This document shows positions 7,814-16,636 of a DNA stretch of 64,000 bases, in pieces. Source of the stretch: Lysinibacillus macroides (lineage in GTDB: Bacteria > Bacillota > Bacilli > Bacillales_A > Planococcaceae); the NCBI RefSeq assembly GCF_001281525.1, contig NZ_LGCI01000002.1:310001-374000 (forward strand), given 5' to 3'. Position 1 is the first letter of the stretch; the number at the start of each line of letters is the position of its first letter. A program made the translations under genes and the position numbers. Under the pieces are notes generated by a model. The model had not been told where the DNA came from. It made no database searches and saw nothing but the letters and a program-made list of their open reading frames with translations.

Positions 7814-9545
7814 ACAGGCTACCAAAGCTCATTGGAAAGATTTTTTACGACTTATTAGAAGCTCTAACCCATCGAAATGGCTGATTGTCTTTGCTATTGT
7901 TTTAGGGTTCATTGAAACAGCTGCTGGTCTAGCCGTTCCTCTATTGACAATGCAATTAGTCGATCAGTTAGCAGGCTCTGCATTTAATATCTCCTTTATG
8001 TTTTTACTAGCGGGTATTCTCATTGTTCAAACAGTATTCTCTGGGCTGTCCTTTTATTTTATGACCTACATCGGTGAAAAAATTGTAGCTGCTATTCGCA
8101 ATAGCTTGTGGCAGCATATCCTGAGGCTGCCTATTCCTTTTTTTGATGAACAGCAGTCAGGCGAGACGATGAGTAGAATTACACAAGATACAAATATTAT
8201 AAAAACGCTGATCACACAACATTTAATTACGTTTCTGACTGGTATTATTTCCATTATTGGGTCTATTATTTTCCTATTAATGATTGATTGGAAAATGACT
8301 GTTATTATGCTGGTCTCCGTGCCACTTTCGATTTTGGTGATTCTTCCATTGGGGCAAAAAATGTACAAAATCGCCAACGCTACACAGGATGAAATGGCAG
8401 ACTTTTCAGCTAATCTTGGGCGAGTGCTAGCTAATATTCGACTGGTAAAAGCGTATCATGCTGAGCAGACAGAAGGTGCTTATGGCCATAAAAATATTCA
8501 TAATCTTTTTAAATTTGGCTTGAAGGAGGCCAAGGTACAAGCCTTTATCTCACCCTTTATGACCTTTGTGATGATGCTTGTACTTGTTATTTTGATTGGC
8601 TATGGTGGCGTGAAGGTAGCTTCTGGTCATTTAACAGCTGGTTCTCTTGTAGCAATTATTATTTATATGTTTCAAATTGTTGTGCCTTTTACGCAACTGG
8701 CATCCTTCTTTACCTCCCTACAAAAGGCACTTGGTGCAACGGAAAGAATTCAAGAAATACTTTCTATTCACCATGAGGGCAATCGTGCAAAATTAGAAGT
8801 ACAGGATGCTAGACAAACCATTTCCTTTCACAATGTTGCCTTTGCTTATCAAAAGGATATGATTATAAAAAACTTCACATTAACAATTCCCCCTGGTAAA
8901 ATGACCGCATTTGTTGGGCCAAGCGGCAGTGGAAAAACAACGTTATTTTCCATGCTAGAATGCTTTTACAAACCAGGCTTTGGGGAAATAAAGCTTGGCG
9001 AAACAAATATCTATGATTTCACCCTTCCATCGTGGCGAAACCAAATTGGCTATGTCTCACAAGAAAGTCCCCTGATGTCGGGAACGATTAAAGAAAATAT
9101 ATTATATGGTATTGACCATGATGTTACTGAGCAGGATATTCAACAAGCTATCCAACAAGCCAATGCCTTAGAATTTATTAATCGTTTACCTGACGGAGTT
9201 TATACACAGGTTGGTGAAGGCGGCATGAAGCTTTCTGGGGGACAGCGCCAACGTATTGCTATTGCAAGAGCATTAATTCGAAATCCGAAAATTTTACTAC
9301 TGGATGAAGCTACCTCTAATCTCGATAGCGAATCAGAGTTGCTTGTTCAAAAAGCATTGCAAAAATTAATGGTGAATCGTACAACCCTTGTAATTGCTCA
9401 TCGTCTGTCAACAGTATTGGAAGCAGATCAAATCGTTGTGTTAGAGGGAGGCTCTATCACAGGTATTGGTACACATGAGGAATTGCTACGAACACATACA
9501 TTTTATGAAAAATTAGCGAAGCAGCAATTAAAAAATCCTTCATAA
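7800..9545 (+). CDS. Multidrug ABC half-transporter, BmrA-like
   Basis: A 581-residue fused permease-ATPase that would work as a homodimeric exporter. Residues 1-320 hold six membrane helices (ABC type I fold). The ATPase has Walker A GPSGSGKT at 372-379, the Q-loop in GYVSQESPL, the signature LSGGQ at 478-482, Walker B ILLLDEA at 498-504 and the H-loop in VIAHRLS. Length and order match B. subtilis BmrA. It is translated from an ATG inside the end of the merR-type gene, so the two are coupled. The substrate is unknown. Confidence 0.9.
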   Translation: MNQAKQATKAHWKDFLRLIRSSNPSKWLIVFAIVLGFIETAAGLAVPLLTMQLVDQLAGSAFNISFMFLLAGILIVQTVFSGLSFYFMTYIGEKIVAAIRNSLWQHILRLPIPFFDEQQSGETMSRITQDTNIIKTLITQHLITFLTGIISIIGSIIFLLMIDWKMTVIMLVSVPLSILVILPLGQKMYKIANATQDEMADFSANLGRVLANIRLVKAYHAEQTEGAYGHKNIHNLFKFGLKEAKVQAFISPFMTFVMMLVLVILIGYGGVKVASGHLTAGSLVAIIIYMFQIVVPFTQLASFFTSLQKALGATERIQEILSIHHEGNRAKLEVQDARQTISFHNVAFAYQKDMIIKNFTLTIPPGKMTAFVGPSGSGKTTLFSMLECFYKPGFGEIKLGETNIYDFTLPSWRNQIGYVSQESPLMSGTIKENILYGIDHDVTEQDIQQAIQQANALEFINRLPDGVYTQVGEGGMKLSGGQRQRIAIARALIRNPKILLLDEATSNLDSESELLVQKALQKLMVNRTTLVIAHRLSTVLEADQIVVLEGGSITGIGTHEELLRTHTFYEKLAKQQLKNPS

Positions 9546-9551
9546 AGTAAA

Positions 9552-9584
9552 GCTGTCGGGTAAGATAAAGTCTTTCCCGACAGC
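9552..9584. terminator. Hairpin after the ABC exporter gene
   Basis: A 9-bp stem GCTGTCGGG / CCCGACAGC with only a weak T-rich tail. Confidence 0.55.
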
Positions 9585-9613
9585 GTAAGCTTCTATTTAG
9601 AAATTTTATTAAT

Positions 9614-10252
9614 TTAATGAGCCTTTTCAAATGCTAGCTTAATACCAAAGCCGATCAGAACTGCTCCTGTCAATCCTTCAATAACAGCCTTTGTCGTTGG
9701 CTTTTTCATAAAGGCACTAATTTTATCCAAAAGGTATACATAGAACACAAACCATAGAGCTGTTAAAGCGATATACATTAGCCCCATCATCAGAAACGGT
9801 AGGAAGGTACCGCTCTTGCCATCTACAAACTGAGGAAGAAATGTTAGAAAAAATACAGCAACCTTTGGGTTCGTTATATTTGTGAGAAAACCTTGCTTAA
9901 AGCAAGATTGCTGTGCATATTTATGGTCTATATTCGCCTCATCCTGTATAACAGGTGATTGTGTCCGAATTGTTCGAAGTGACCACAGTGTTTTTATCCC
10001 TAAATAACATAAATAAATAGCACCAACATATTTTAAAATGGCAAAGATATAGGCTGATTTTACAATAATCGCAGAAAGCCCAATCACAGCTGCACATGTA
10101 TGAATCAACAAGCCACAGCAGCAGCCAATTATTGTCTGCAAACCTCCCTTTCTGCTTACAGTCAATGTGTTTTTAGTGGCAATTGCCGTATCAGGACCAG
10201 GTAAAATAATCAGCAAAATGCACATAATTAAGAAAACAGATAGATTGACCAT
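9614..10252 (-). CDS. LysE/RhtB-family amino acid exporter
   Basis: A 212-residue membrane protein of the LysE/RhtB superfamily with six predicted helices. Diagnostic features are the N-terminal FLIMCILLIILPGPDTA (GPD motif near residue 19), TKNTLTVSRKGGLQTIIG, and FLTNITNPKVAVFFLTFLPQF (around residues 122-142). Members export amino acids or related metabolites. It is alone, leftward, and divergent from the SRPBCC-ArsR unit. The substrate cannot be told from the sequence. Confidence 0.88.
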   Translation of the reverse strand: MVNLSVFLIMCILLIILPGPDTAIATKNTLTVSRKGGLQTIIGCCCGLLIHTCAAVIGLSAIIVKSAYIFAILKYVGAIYLCYLGIKTLWSLRTIRTQSPVIQDEANIDHKYAQQSCFKQGFLTNITNPKVAVFFLTFLPQFVDGKSGTFLPFLMMGLMYIALTALWFVFYVYLLDKISAFMKKPTTKAVIEGLTGAVLIGFGIKLAFEKAH

Positions 10253-10337
10253 ATCATTTCCCCTCCCTCTATCAGAAAATTATAAAAAATATTGTAGCAT
10301 ACATACTCACTAACAAAAAGAGGATAATTTATTTCCA

Positions 10338-10386
10338 TTGACATATAACCATAAGGTGTTATATATTTGCAACACCTTATGGTTAT
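10338..10386 (+). promoter_or_regulatory. Promoter with overlapping inverted-repeat operator
   Basis: TTGACA (10338-10343) is followed after 17-18 bases by ATATAT/TATATT. A perfect 16-bp inverted repeat lies over it: ATAACCATAAGGTGTT at 10345-10360 and its complement at 10371-10386, with 10 bases between. The position over the spacer and -10 box fits repression by the ArsR protein encoded at 12710. The downstream gene starts at 10412 with AAAGGAG before it. Confidence 0.75.
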
Positions 10387-10571
10387 ATTTTAAAATAAAG
10401 GAGTTATCCAGATGACTGAACAATTGCAGAATATTGTTAAAACAATTACGCTCAATGCCCCTATCGAAAAAGTATGGGAAACGGTAGCAACAGCTGACAA
10501 GATTGCTACTTGGTTTATGCGAGGGCACTGAAAAACTTACATTTTTTACGATGAATTAGTTTTTCAAACAA

Positions 10572-10620
10572 AAATAAGGCACCTTCCATTCGTTTTTGAA
10601 TGGGAGGTGCCTTATTTCTT
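10572..10620. terminator. Terminator inside the left end of the IS1182-type element
   Basis: A 20-bp stem (10572-10591 with 10598-10617, one mismatch) with T-rich tails on both strands. It ends the transposase transcript and would block transcription crossing the element's left end. Confidence 0.8.
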
Positions 10621-10629
10621 TCTTTTTTC

Positions 10630-12084
10630 CTACTCTTTTTCACTCAGTAGTTTGAGTATCCGTTTCAGATTGACCGCAAAGATCGTCGTGGCTCCTTGAA
10701 TTTCCATGCCAAATAAACCCGCCGATTTTGCTGTTTTAAAGCCGTGTGGGTTCTTTAATTCACTATTTTTCGCTTCGATTTTATAGCGTTTGCTGGCAAG
10801 TGCTTTGAATTCGGCTGTTTCCTGGAATGCTGCTTGTTCTTGATGTGTATTGGATTGAATCGTTACACTATACGTTTTACTTTTCGCCCCTTCCTTATAA
10901 CAGCCCTCTCGCATCGGGCAAACTTTACATTTTTCAATATCAAAATGAAACGTTAAACTTTGATTCAGGGTTTTCCTGCCCGTACGTCTTTTGTGAGTTG
11001 CCATGTGCCCCGCTGGACAAACAAACATACCCGCATCCTTGTTATAATCAAATTCAATTTTCCGTTGTCCGCTGCCATTTGTGATTACTGGATTTAACTT
11101 TGAAATTAACTGAAACTGCTCCGATTTTGCATACACTAAATTCTCTTTCCAGGAATAGGCGGCATCACCAATCACCGTGTCAATTTCCATGCCGGCAGTT
11201 CTACTTTTCTCTACCAACTCTTGTAAATAGTGCCCATCACTTTTTTCACCCGTTGTCACAACCGCTGCTGTAATAATCCGTTCATCACTCATCGCAATAT
11301 GCGTTTTAAAACCAAAGAAAGAAGAATCTGCTGACTTATGGCCAACACGTGCATCCGCATCATTTGAATAGCTTAAATGATTCTCATAATCATCTATCAC
11401 TTCTTTTAAAACATTTAATTTTTCTTTCACAGCCGGGATTTGTGCAACCTTTGATTGTGTTTCGACTGCTTCAACTACTTGACGACAGTAATTTAATTCT
11501 TCTGTGACTTCATTTGACGCAGGCTTCTCAGGGAATTTTCCGACCATGTTTTCGTCTAGTTGATACACGGCTTTCCGTACATTTTTGGATTTTTCCTGTA
11601 AAAATTCTTTGGGCGTTTTCTGGTTATATCGCGCTTTTGTATGGGTAGCGTCGACAATCACCATTTTACTAAGGAGTAGTCCTTTCTCTAAAGCAATTTC
11701 AACAGTTTTCTGAATCAGTAAATCTAATAAATTCATATCTTGAAGACGGAGTCGACGGAATTTTGTCAGGGAACTGGGGTCGATCACTTCCTCTTCTGGT
11801 GCCATATCTAAAAAATATTTAAAGGACATATCGAATTTTGAACGTTCGATAAGGTCGGCATCCGACAGGTCATGAATCGCTTTTAACAGTAAATATTTAA
11901 ACATGCGAATCGGTGGAATCGCGTTACGGCCATTAACTAAACAGTATTTCGATTTTAGTTCGTCTAGAATAAATGAGAAATCCACAAGTTCATTGATTTG
12001 GCGAAGCATATTGTCCTTTGGAATAATTAAATCGTACAACGCCATGTACGGGCTTAAATTGAATGTTTCCTGTTTAGAAATCAT
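10630..12084 (-). CDS. Transposase, IS1182 family
   Basis: A 484-residue DDE transposase. The start is ATG 12084, preceded by AAAAGGTGGT, not the longer frame running upstream. Recognisable blocks are SPYMALYDLIIPKDNMLRQI near the N-terminus, KYLLLKAIHDLSDADLIERS, VDATHTKARYN (first Asp), DAAYSWKENL (second Asp region), the zinc-like Cys cluster CPAGHMA...CKVCPMREGCY, and the end region KNSELKNPHGFKTAKSAGLFGM (catalytic Glu region). The reading frame is intact over its full length. Confidence 0.9.
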   Translation of the reverse strand: MISKQETFNLSPYMALYDLIIPKDNMLRQINELVDFSFILDELKSKYCLVNGRNAIPPIRMFKYLLLKAIHDLSDADLIERSKFDMSFKYFLDMAPEEEVIDPSSLTKFRRLRLQDMNLLDLLIQKTVEIALEKGLLLSKMVIVDATHTKARYNQKTPKEFLQEKSKNVRKAVYQLDENMVGKFPEKPASNEVTEELNYCRQVVEAVETQSKVAQIPAVKEKLNVLKEVIDDYENHLSYSNDADARVGHKSADSSFFGFKTHIAMSDERIITAAVVTTGEKSDGHYLQELVEKSRTAGMEIDTVIGDAAYSWKENLVYAKSEQFQLISKLNPVITNGSGQRKIEFDYNKDAGMFVCPAGHMATHKRRTGRKTLNQSLTFHFDIEKCKVCPMREGCYKEGAKSKTYSVTIQSNTHQEQAAFQETAEFKALASKRYKIEAKNSELKNPHGFKTAKSAGLFGMEIQGATTIFAVNLKRILKLLSEKE

Positions 12085-12169
12085 GGTCGCACCACCTTTT
12101 ATTAGTCCTTTAATTATACAGGAAATTTGTGAGATTATACGAGAAGAAAACCCTTCTAGTGATGAAAGT

Positions 12170-12310
12170 GGTCCCAGTTGATTGGAATGGAGGCGGCGAC
12201 TTCTGCGGGAACAGCACGAGCGGAAGCACCCGGACTGAGCAAAGCGAGGGAGAAGGATGGAGCCGTGCCCGCGAAACGCGTCCGCCGCAATGGAAATCAA
12301 CGGCATCGAA
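12170..12310. repeat. GC-rich structured non-coding block inside the IS1182-type element
   Basis: About 140 bases with far higher GC than the surroundings, containing GGAGGCGGCGACTTCTGCGGG and GAAACGCGTCCGCCGC. The two flanks, GTTGATTGGAATGG and CAATGGAAATCAAC, are partly complementary, so the block could fold back as a long hairpin. From memory it resembles a GC-rich repeat found in many Bacillus-type intergenic regions. Open frames crossing it have no coding character. Confidence 0.5.
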
Positions 12311-12316
12311 AGAAAA

Positions 12317-12354
12317 AGAGAGTACAGGAACGAATATTCGTTCCTGTACTCTCT
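12317..12354. terminator. 38-bp perfect palindrome near the right end of the IS1182-type element
   Basis: A perfect inverted repeat with arms of 19 bases, centred on CGAATATTCG. As RNA it would form a very stable hairpin on either strand. It lies about 30 bases inside the right end and would stop or attenuate transcripts entering or leaving the element. Confidence 0.7.
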
Positions 12355-12709
12355 CACTTGTGCCTGAGGGACTTTTTCAGTGCCCTCGGTTTATGCCGAA
12401 TGATTTTCAGCCTATTGAAGGTCATGAATTTACGATACAATCGCCTTTTGGTCCATCACCTTGTAAAGTAGAGCGCGTAGATGCACCTCATTTTCTACGT
12501 TTTACTTGGGATCAGGATGGCTGGTTTGTAACGTTTGAGCTAAAACAAGTAGGTCAGCAAACAGAATTTACCTTAACACATGGCGGTTGGAAGGAAGCTT
12601 CGCATACTATTTCTAAAGCCAATTTAACGGCTGAGGCTGTACGCAAAAATATGGATGGCGGCTGGACAATGATTGTTCACCAAAAATTAAAAGAAGCTGT
12701 GGAAGTCTA

Positions 12710-13033
12710 ATGACACAGGCAGCAGTTCAATATGATGTTTTTCAAGCAATTGCTGATCCAACAAGACGCAATGTTTTACAGCTTCTTGCCAAAAGTGATA
12801 GACCTATCTCCAATATTGCTGAGCATTTTGCTATAAGCCGAACAGCTGTTGTCAAGCATTTAAAGGTATTGGAACAGGCTCAGCTCGTCTCTGCTCAAAA
12901 AAAGGGGCGAGAAAAAATCTATACACTGCATACAGAGCGTTTAAAAGAGATTGAGGACTGGCTCCAATACTTTGATTTATTCTGGGATAATAAATTGGCT
13001 CAGCTTCAAAGCTTGGTGGAGAATCATGAATAA
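12710..13033 (+). CDS. ArsR-family repressor (SdpR-like)
   Basis: A 107-residue winged-helix protein: VFQAIADPTRRNVLQLLAKS (residues 9-28), then the recognition region ISNIAEHFAISRTAVVKHLK (residues 33-52) and the wing AQLVSAQKKGREKIYTLH. No metal-binding Cys cluster is present, so it belongs to the non-metal branch that pairs with SRPBCC proteins. It starts at the TAATG overlap with the SRPBCC gene. Its natural promoter/operator (10338-10386) is now separated from it by an IS1182-type element containing two terminators, so expression is probably low or driven from elsewhere. Confidence 0.9.
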   Translation: MTQAAVQYDVFQAIADPTRRNVLQLLAKSDRPISNIAEHFAISRTAVVKHLKVLEQAQLVSAQKKGREKIYTLHTERLKEIEDWLQYFDLFWDNKLAQLQSLVENHE

Positions 13034-13038
13034 TAAAA

Positions 13039-13067
13039 AGGAGCTGCTCTTATAATAGGCAGCTCCT
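13039..13067. terminator. Bidirectional terminator between arsR and yqhG
   Basis: A 9-bp stem AGGAGCTGC / GCAGCTCCT between converging genes. Confidence 0.7.
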
Positions 13068-13070
13068 AGC

Positions 13071-13850
13071 TTAAAATAGATAGAAAATTCCTCCATTAAT
13101 AATCTCTATTTTAATTTTGGATGCATATTGCTCCTCTAACGCCTTTCTTTCAATTTCATAGCATTCGGGTTTATCGTCCACACCTTCATAGAAATAATCC
13201 AGTACACGTTGGTCTCGTTGCCAGCGCTTTTGTGCTTCGGTTGCCCATGAATGATCATCCTGTTCAATCATTTTGTCGATAGTCGCTTTTAATCTTTCAA
13301 GTGCTCGAATCGGCTTAATAATATATTGCACATGAAATACATTTTCTGCGGGTTCCGTATCAAACTCAGAAGCACAAATCATATCATGAAAATCCTCCTT
13401 GATCACACCCGTCAATAAATTGATACCAAATGAATAAAGCATTTCCTTTGTACGATCACAGCAGTAGGAAACTTTAAAATTAACCCCTAGCCAAGGCGTT
13501 AAAATGACCTGTCCCATATCACCATCAACCTTTTCAAACAATTGAACATAAGCACCTAGCTCTCTTGTTGCTTGAAATAATCGATTTAAACGCGGCGAAC
13601 CATAATGAATAGCTTCTCCAAACAAATTGCCAGCCATAGCAGCTTGATTGGTAATAAAGGTGACTTGCGCTGGATTTGGCTCACTATTGGTAGCCTCTAT
13701 ATACTGCCAATAAAATGGTCTATTCATAATTCTTTTATCAATATCTACTGTTAATTGCACAGTTAAATAGTGATGCTCTTCCCCTAAAATTGTACAATTA
13801 TTTTCCATAAAAAATTCCTTTAAATAATGCTGGACCTGCTGCGGATACAT
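13071..13850 (-). CDS. yqhG: YqhG-family protein, unknown function
   Basis: A 259-residue soluble protein matching what I know of B. subtilis YqhG. Visible features are YPQQVQHYLKEFFMENNCTI at the start, WQYIEATNSEPNPAQVTFIT (residues about 44-63), LTPWLGVNFKVSYCCDR (around 117-133), and a helical C-terminus (WATEAQKRWQRDQRVLDYFY). No catalytic motif is seen. It lies 17 bases downstream of the SNF2-helicase gene, the same arrangement as yqhH-yqhG in Bacillus, so the two probably share a transcript and perhaps a process. Confidence 0.8.
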   Translation of the reverse strand: MYPQQVQHYLKEFFMENNCTILGEEHHYLTVQLTVDIDKRIMNRPFYWQYIEATNSEPNPAQVTFITNQAAMAGNLFGEAIHYGSPRLNRLFQATRELGAYVQLFEKVDGDMGQVILTPWLGVNFKVSYCCDRTKEMLYSFGINLLTGVIKEDFHDMICASEFDTEPAENVFHVQYIIKPIRALERLKATIDKMIEQDDHSWATEAQKRWQRDQRVLDYFYEGVDDKPECYEIERKALEEQYASKIKIEIINGGIFYLF

Positions 13851-13867
13851 AGCTTGTTCTCCTCACC

Positions 13868-15376
13868 TTAAACAGATTCTTTAAAGTTTGTTAAAATAGC
13901 ATCTAAATCGCCGACCACTTTCTCGAATACATCAATTTTTGTATGAAGTAATGCCAAGATTTTCTCTTCAATTGTATTTTCAATAGCAAGATTATAAATA
14001 TGGACATCATGCTCCTGTCCTAAACGATGGACACGACCAATGCGTTGCTCTAGCTTCATCGGATTCCATGGTAAATCATAGTTGATTACATGATGACAAA
14101 ATTGCAGGTTTATCCCCTCCCCACCTGCCTCTGTTGCAATAAGCACCTGTGCCCTTTCTTTAAATAGATGCTTCATATAATCTCGTTTACTTTTATTAAA
14201 CTTACCATTAAACAGCACACTTGTTATACCATTCGCATGTAAATACCATTGCAAATAAATTTGCGTAGCTCGATATTCTGTAAAAATAATAACCTTGTCA
14301 TTTGCTTGTTTAACAATTTCCAGCGTCTTTTGTGCCTTTGAATTCACTTCCAAGGCCATTAATTTTGCTAAAATCGCTTCAATTTCTTGTGAGTGTGTAT
14401 GATCTTCTAGCATATTTGTGAGGGTGAGAGCTGTCGCTTCTTTACTGCTACACATTTCCTTTTGCAGCGTAATTAGTGAAAATGAACTTGCACCTCCGAG
14501 AGCTCCAAGCATATCGTAAACTTCTCTTTCTTCGTCTGTAAATGTAATCGGTACAATTTGCACACAGCGATTTGTCCAATCAATCCCTGTATCCTCTCGC
14601 CGATTTCTTACCATTACCTGATTGACCAATTCTTTTAAATAATCATCATGTTCTAAATGATGTTTACTAGCTGAGAAAGCAGATTGAAATGTATCATAAT
14701 TTCCTAAATGACCAGGCTTTAATAAAGAAATTAAATAATACAATTCAAAGACATCGTTTTGAATAGGTGTAGCCGTTAATAATAAGCAAAACTTTTTCTT
14801 TAATCCTTGTACAAATTCATAAATTTGTGTTTTATTATTTTTTAATTTATGTGCCTCATCAATAATAATCATGTCATAATCCTGCTCATAGATACGCTCT
14901 TTATGGGGGCTTTTTTTAGCGGTGTCCATGCTCATAATTAATACATCATAGCGCTCGATTGGGCAATTTTTTTTATAAGCCATAGCAGGTATATGAAATT
15001 TACTATTTAATTCTTCAATCCACTGATTAATAAGAGAGGCTGGTGCTAAAATTAATGCCCTTTTGACAAGACCTCGAATTAAATATTCCTTTAAAATTAA
15101 GCCCGCTTCAATCGTTTTACCAAGCCCCACCTCATCCGCTAGAATAGCTTTACCATTCATGCGTTCAATAACCGTCTCAGCAGCTTCTAGCTGGTGCTTC
15201 AACGGCTGTAAATTTGGCAAATATTTTGTTGCCTGTAATCCTGTAAAATCAGGAATCAATTTCATTTTCACTGTATCGTAGCTCATCTTATATAATGTCC
15301 AGCTCTGCCATTGTTCAAGATGATTTAAGCGATTATTAAAGCCTTCTTCCCATTCAGATGACCTTTCGATGATCAT
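13868..15376 (-). CDS. yqhH: SNF2-family helicase/ATPase, YqhH-like
   Basis: A superfamily 2 DNA-dependent ATPase of about 502 residues. Motifs in order: I (ADEVGLGKT, around residues 80-88), Ia (ALILAPASLINQW), II (MIIIDEAHKLKN), III (LLLTATPIQN), IV (KVIIFTEYRATQIY), V (LIATEAGGEGINLQF) and VI (LEQRIGRVHRLGQ). This is a compact RapA/SNF2-like enzyme with no extra DNA-binding domain visible. Several start codons lie close together; the ATG at 15376 has the best spacing (6 bases) from GAGGTG. The neighbour downstream is yqhG. Confidence 0.88.
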   Translation of the reverse strand: MIIERSSEWEEGFNNRLNHLEQWQSWTLYKMSYDTVKMKLIPDFTGLQATKYLPNLQPLKHQLEAAETVIERMNGKAILADEVGLGKTIEAGLILKEYLIRGLVKRALILAPASLINQWIEELNSKFHIPAMAYKKNCPIERYDVLIMSMDTAKKSPHKERIYEQDYDMIIIDEAHKLKNNKTQIYEFVQGLKKKFCLLLTATPIQNDVFELYYLISLLKPGHLGNYDTFQSAFSASKHHLEHDDYLKELVNQVMVRNRREDTGIDWTNRCVQIVPITFTDEEREVYDMLGALGGASSFSLITLQKEMCSSKEATALTLTNMLEDHTHSQEIEAILAKLMALEVNSKAQKTLEIVKQANDKVIIFTEYRATQIYLQWYLHANGITSVLFNGKFNKSKRDYMKHLFKERAQVLIATEAGGEGINLQFCHHVINYDLPWNPMKLEQRIGRVHRLGQEHDVHIYNLAIENTIEEKILALLHTKIDVFEKVVGDLDAILTNFKESV

Positions 15377-15452
15377 AATCATCACCTCATATTATTATTT
15401 CTAGCTTAGGTTATCCAAAAAAGAGAAAGCTATGTTCTTTTAATATAAAAAA

Positions 15453-15483
15453 CACCGAATGAACGTTATTTTTTCATTCGGTG
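15453..15483 (-). terminator. Terminator after the FNR-type reductase gene
   Basis: An 11-bp stem CACCGAATGAA / TTCATTCGGTG, followed on the minus strand by TTTTTTATATT. Confidence 0.85.
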
Positions 15484-15495
15484 CTATATTATAGT

Positions 15496-16545
15496 TTATT
15501 TTAAACTTTCCTGTAATAACTTACGATTACGTTGTTTGAAAATATCGTTATGTGACGATACAATACCGCCCTCAGAAGCATCAGGCTGAATATATTTTTT
15601 CGCACTATTTACAGCATGAAGCGCATCATGGAAGGCTGCGGCAATTAAATGGATTTTACCATCGTGATGCAAAATATCTCCTGCAGCAAAAAGACCAGGG
15701 ATAGAAGATTCACTATTAATGGAGCCTGCAATAAAATAGTCATTTTGACGCTCAATGGCTAACGGACTATTATCTAACAGCTCTTTGTCCCGGACATAGC
15801 CATGGCTGATAACAACCTCATCGACTGGAATTTCTGTTACCTCTCCTGTTTCATGATTCGTTAAAGATATCGCTTTGATCATGCCTGCTTGATCGTCTGC
15901 AATGAGCTTTGTAATTTCAGAGTTAAAATGACATTCAATCGTACTATTTGCTAGCTCTGTAATTTGAGCCTCATGCGCGGACAATGTATCTTTTCGATAG
16001 GTTAAATAGACCTTGGATGCTACCTCCATTAACTCTAATGCCCAGTCTACTGCTGTATTACCGCCACCAGAAATAATAACCGCTTTATCCTTAAATTTTT
16101 CATAGGATTTAATTGTGTAATTTAAATTCGATACTTCAAAGCGTTCAGCGCCCTCAATCTCAATTTTTTGAGGATTCAGAATACCACCACCGATCGCAAC
16201 AATAACTGTTTTGGAATAGTGAATATTTCCTGACTCAGCTGTTATTACAAAAATATCTTCTTCATTTTTAGCAATGGACAGTACTTTTTCATCTGTATAA
16301 ATGGAAGGGTTAAATGTTAAAGCTTGTTCCACTAACTGCTTAATTAATTGTCCTCCTGAAATCGGCGTTACACCGCCAACATCCCAAATCATTTTTTCTG
16401 GATACACATGAATCTTCCCACCAAGCTGTGGCTGTGATTCAATAAGCTTTGTTTTCATTTCACGTAAACCACAGTAGAAGCTTGCATATAAACCTGCTGG
16501 TCCTCCACCAATTATCGTTACATCATATAGTTCTTGTTCTAACAA
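15496..16545 (-). CDS. ycgT: Ferredoxin-NADP+ reductase (thioredoxin-reductase-like), Fur-controlled
   Basis: A flavoprotein of about 349 residues that passes electrons from NADPH to ferredoxin or flavodoxin. The FAD site is IIGGGPAGLYASFYCGLRE near the N-terminus, the NADPH site is VIISGGGNTAVDWALELMEV (around residue 160), and GLFAAGDILHHDGKIHLIAA closes the FAD domain. It lacks the CxxC pair of thioredoxin reductase, as expected for this family. A GTG at 16557 is possible, but the TTG at 16545 is better spaced from GAAGGGTG. The perfect Fur box at 16637-16655 supports ycgT over its paralogue yumC and suggests a role in iron-siderophore reduction. Confidence 0.88.
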   Translation of the reverse strand: MLEQELYDVTIIGGGPAGLYASFYCGLREMKTKLIESQPQLGGKIHVYPEKMIWDVGGVTPISGGQLIKQLVEQALTFNPSIYTDEKVLSIAKNEEDIFVITAESGNIHYSKTVIVAIGGGILNPQKIEIEGAERFEVSNLNYTIKSYEKFKDKAVIISGGGNTAVDWALELMEVASKVYLTYRKDTLSAHEAQITELANSTIECHFNSEITKLIADDQAGMIKAISLTNHETGEVTEIPVDEVVISHGYVRDKELLDNSPLAIERQNDYFIAGSINSESSIPGLFAAGDILHHDGKIHLIAAAFHDALHAVNSAKKYIQPDASEGGIVSSHNDIFKQRNRKLLQESLK

Positions 16546-16636
16546 CGCTAAGCACACCCTTCATTGTATTGGTATTTATTTCAACAGTGGCGCTATCACC
16601 ACTGTACTTATTTAACTCCTCCTATAGCCATTATAC

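Larger units (their letters stand above)
10521..12387 (-). mobile_element. IS1182-type insertion sequence (1867 bp)
   Basis: The ends are 15-bp inverted repeats GAGGGCACTGAAAAA. The element is flanked by exact 9-bp direct repeats GGTTTATGC (10512-10520 and 12388-12396). It carries one transposase gene on the minus strand. Next to each end is a strong hairpin (10572-10620 and 12317-12354), and a GC-rich structured non-coding block lies between the transposase start and the right end (12170-12310). All parts appear intact, so it could be active. Confidence 0.9.
10412..12710 (+). pseudogene. SRPBCC (AHSA1-like) gene split by an IS1182-type element
   Basis: Codons 1-36 ([20 protein letters not shown]...ATWFM) lie at 10412-10520. 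The rest ([19 protein letters not shown] up to KLKEAVEV) lies from 12397 to the stop at 12708-12710. Removing the element with one copy of the 9-bp duplication GGTTTATGC restores one continuous frame of about 141 residues, the normal size for an AHSA1/SRPBCC ligand-binding protein. The stop TAA overlaps the ATG of the arsR gene (TAATG), so the two were translationally coupled. These SRPBCC-ArsR pairs are common in Bacilli. The insertion is probably recent, since the flanks are unaltered. Confidence 0.9.

Noticed and set aside
12129-12709. Long plus-strand frame joining the IS1182-type right end to the SRPBCC C-terminus
   Set aside because: Its N-terminal two-thirds translate the structured non-coding block and the palindrome of the element. 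Only the last part, after 12397, is real SRPBCC coding sequence.
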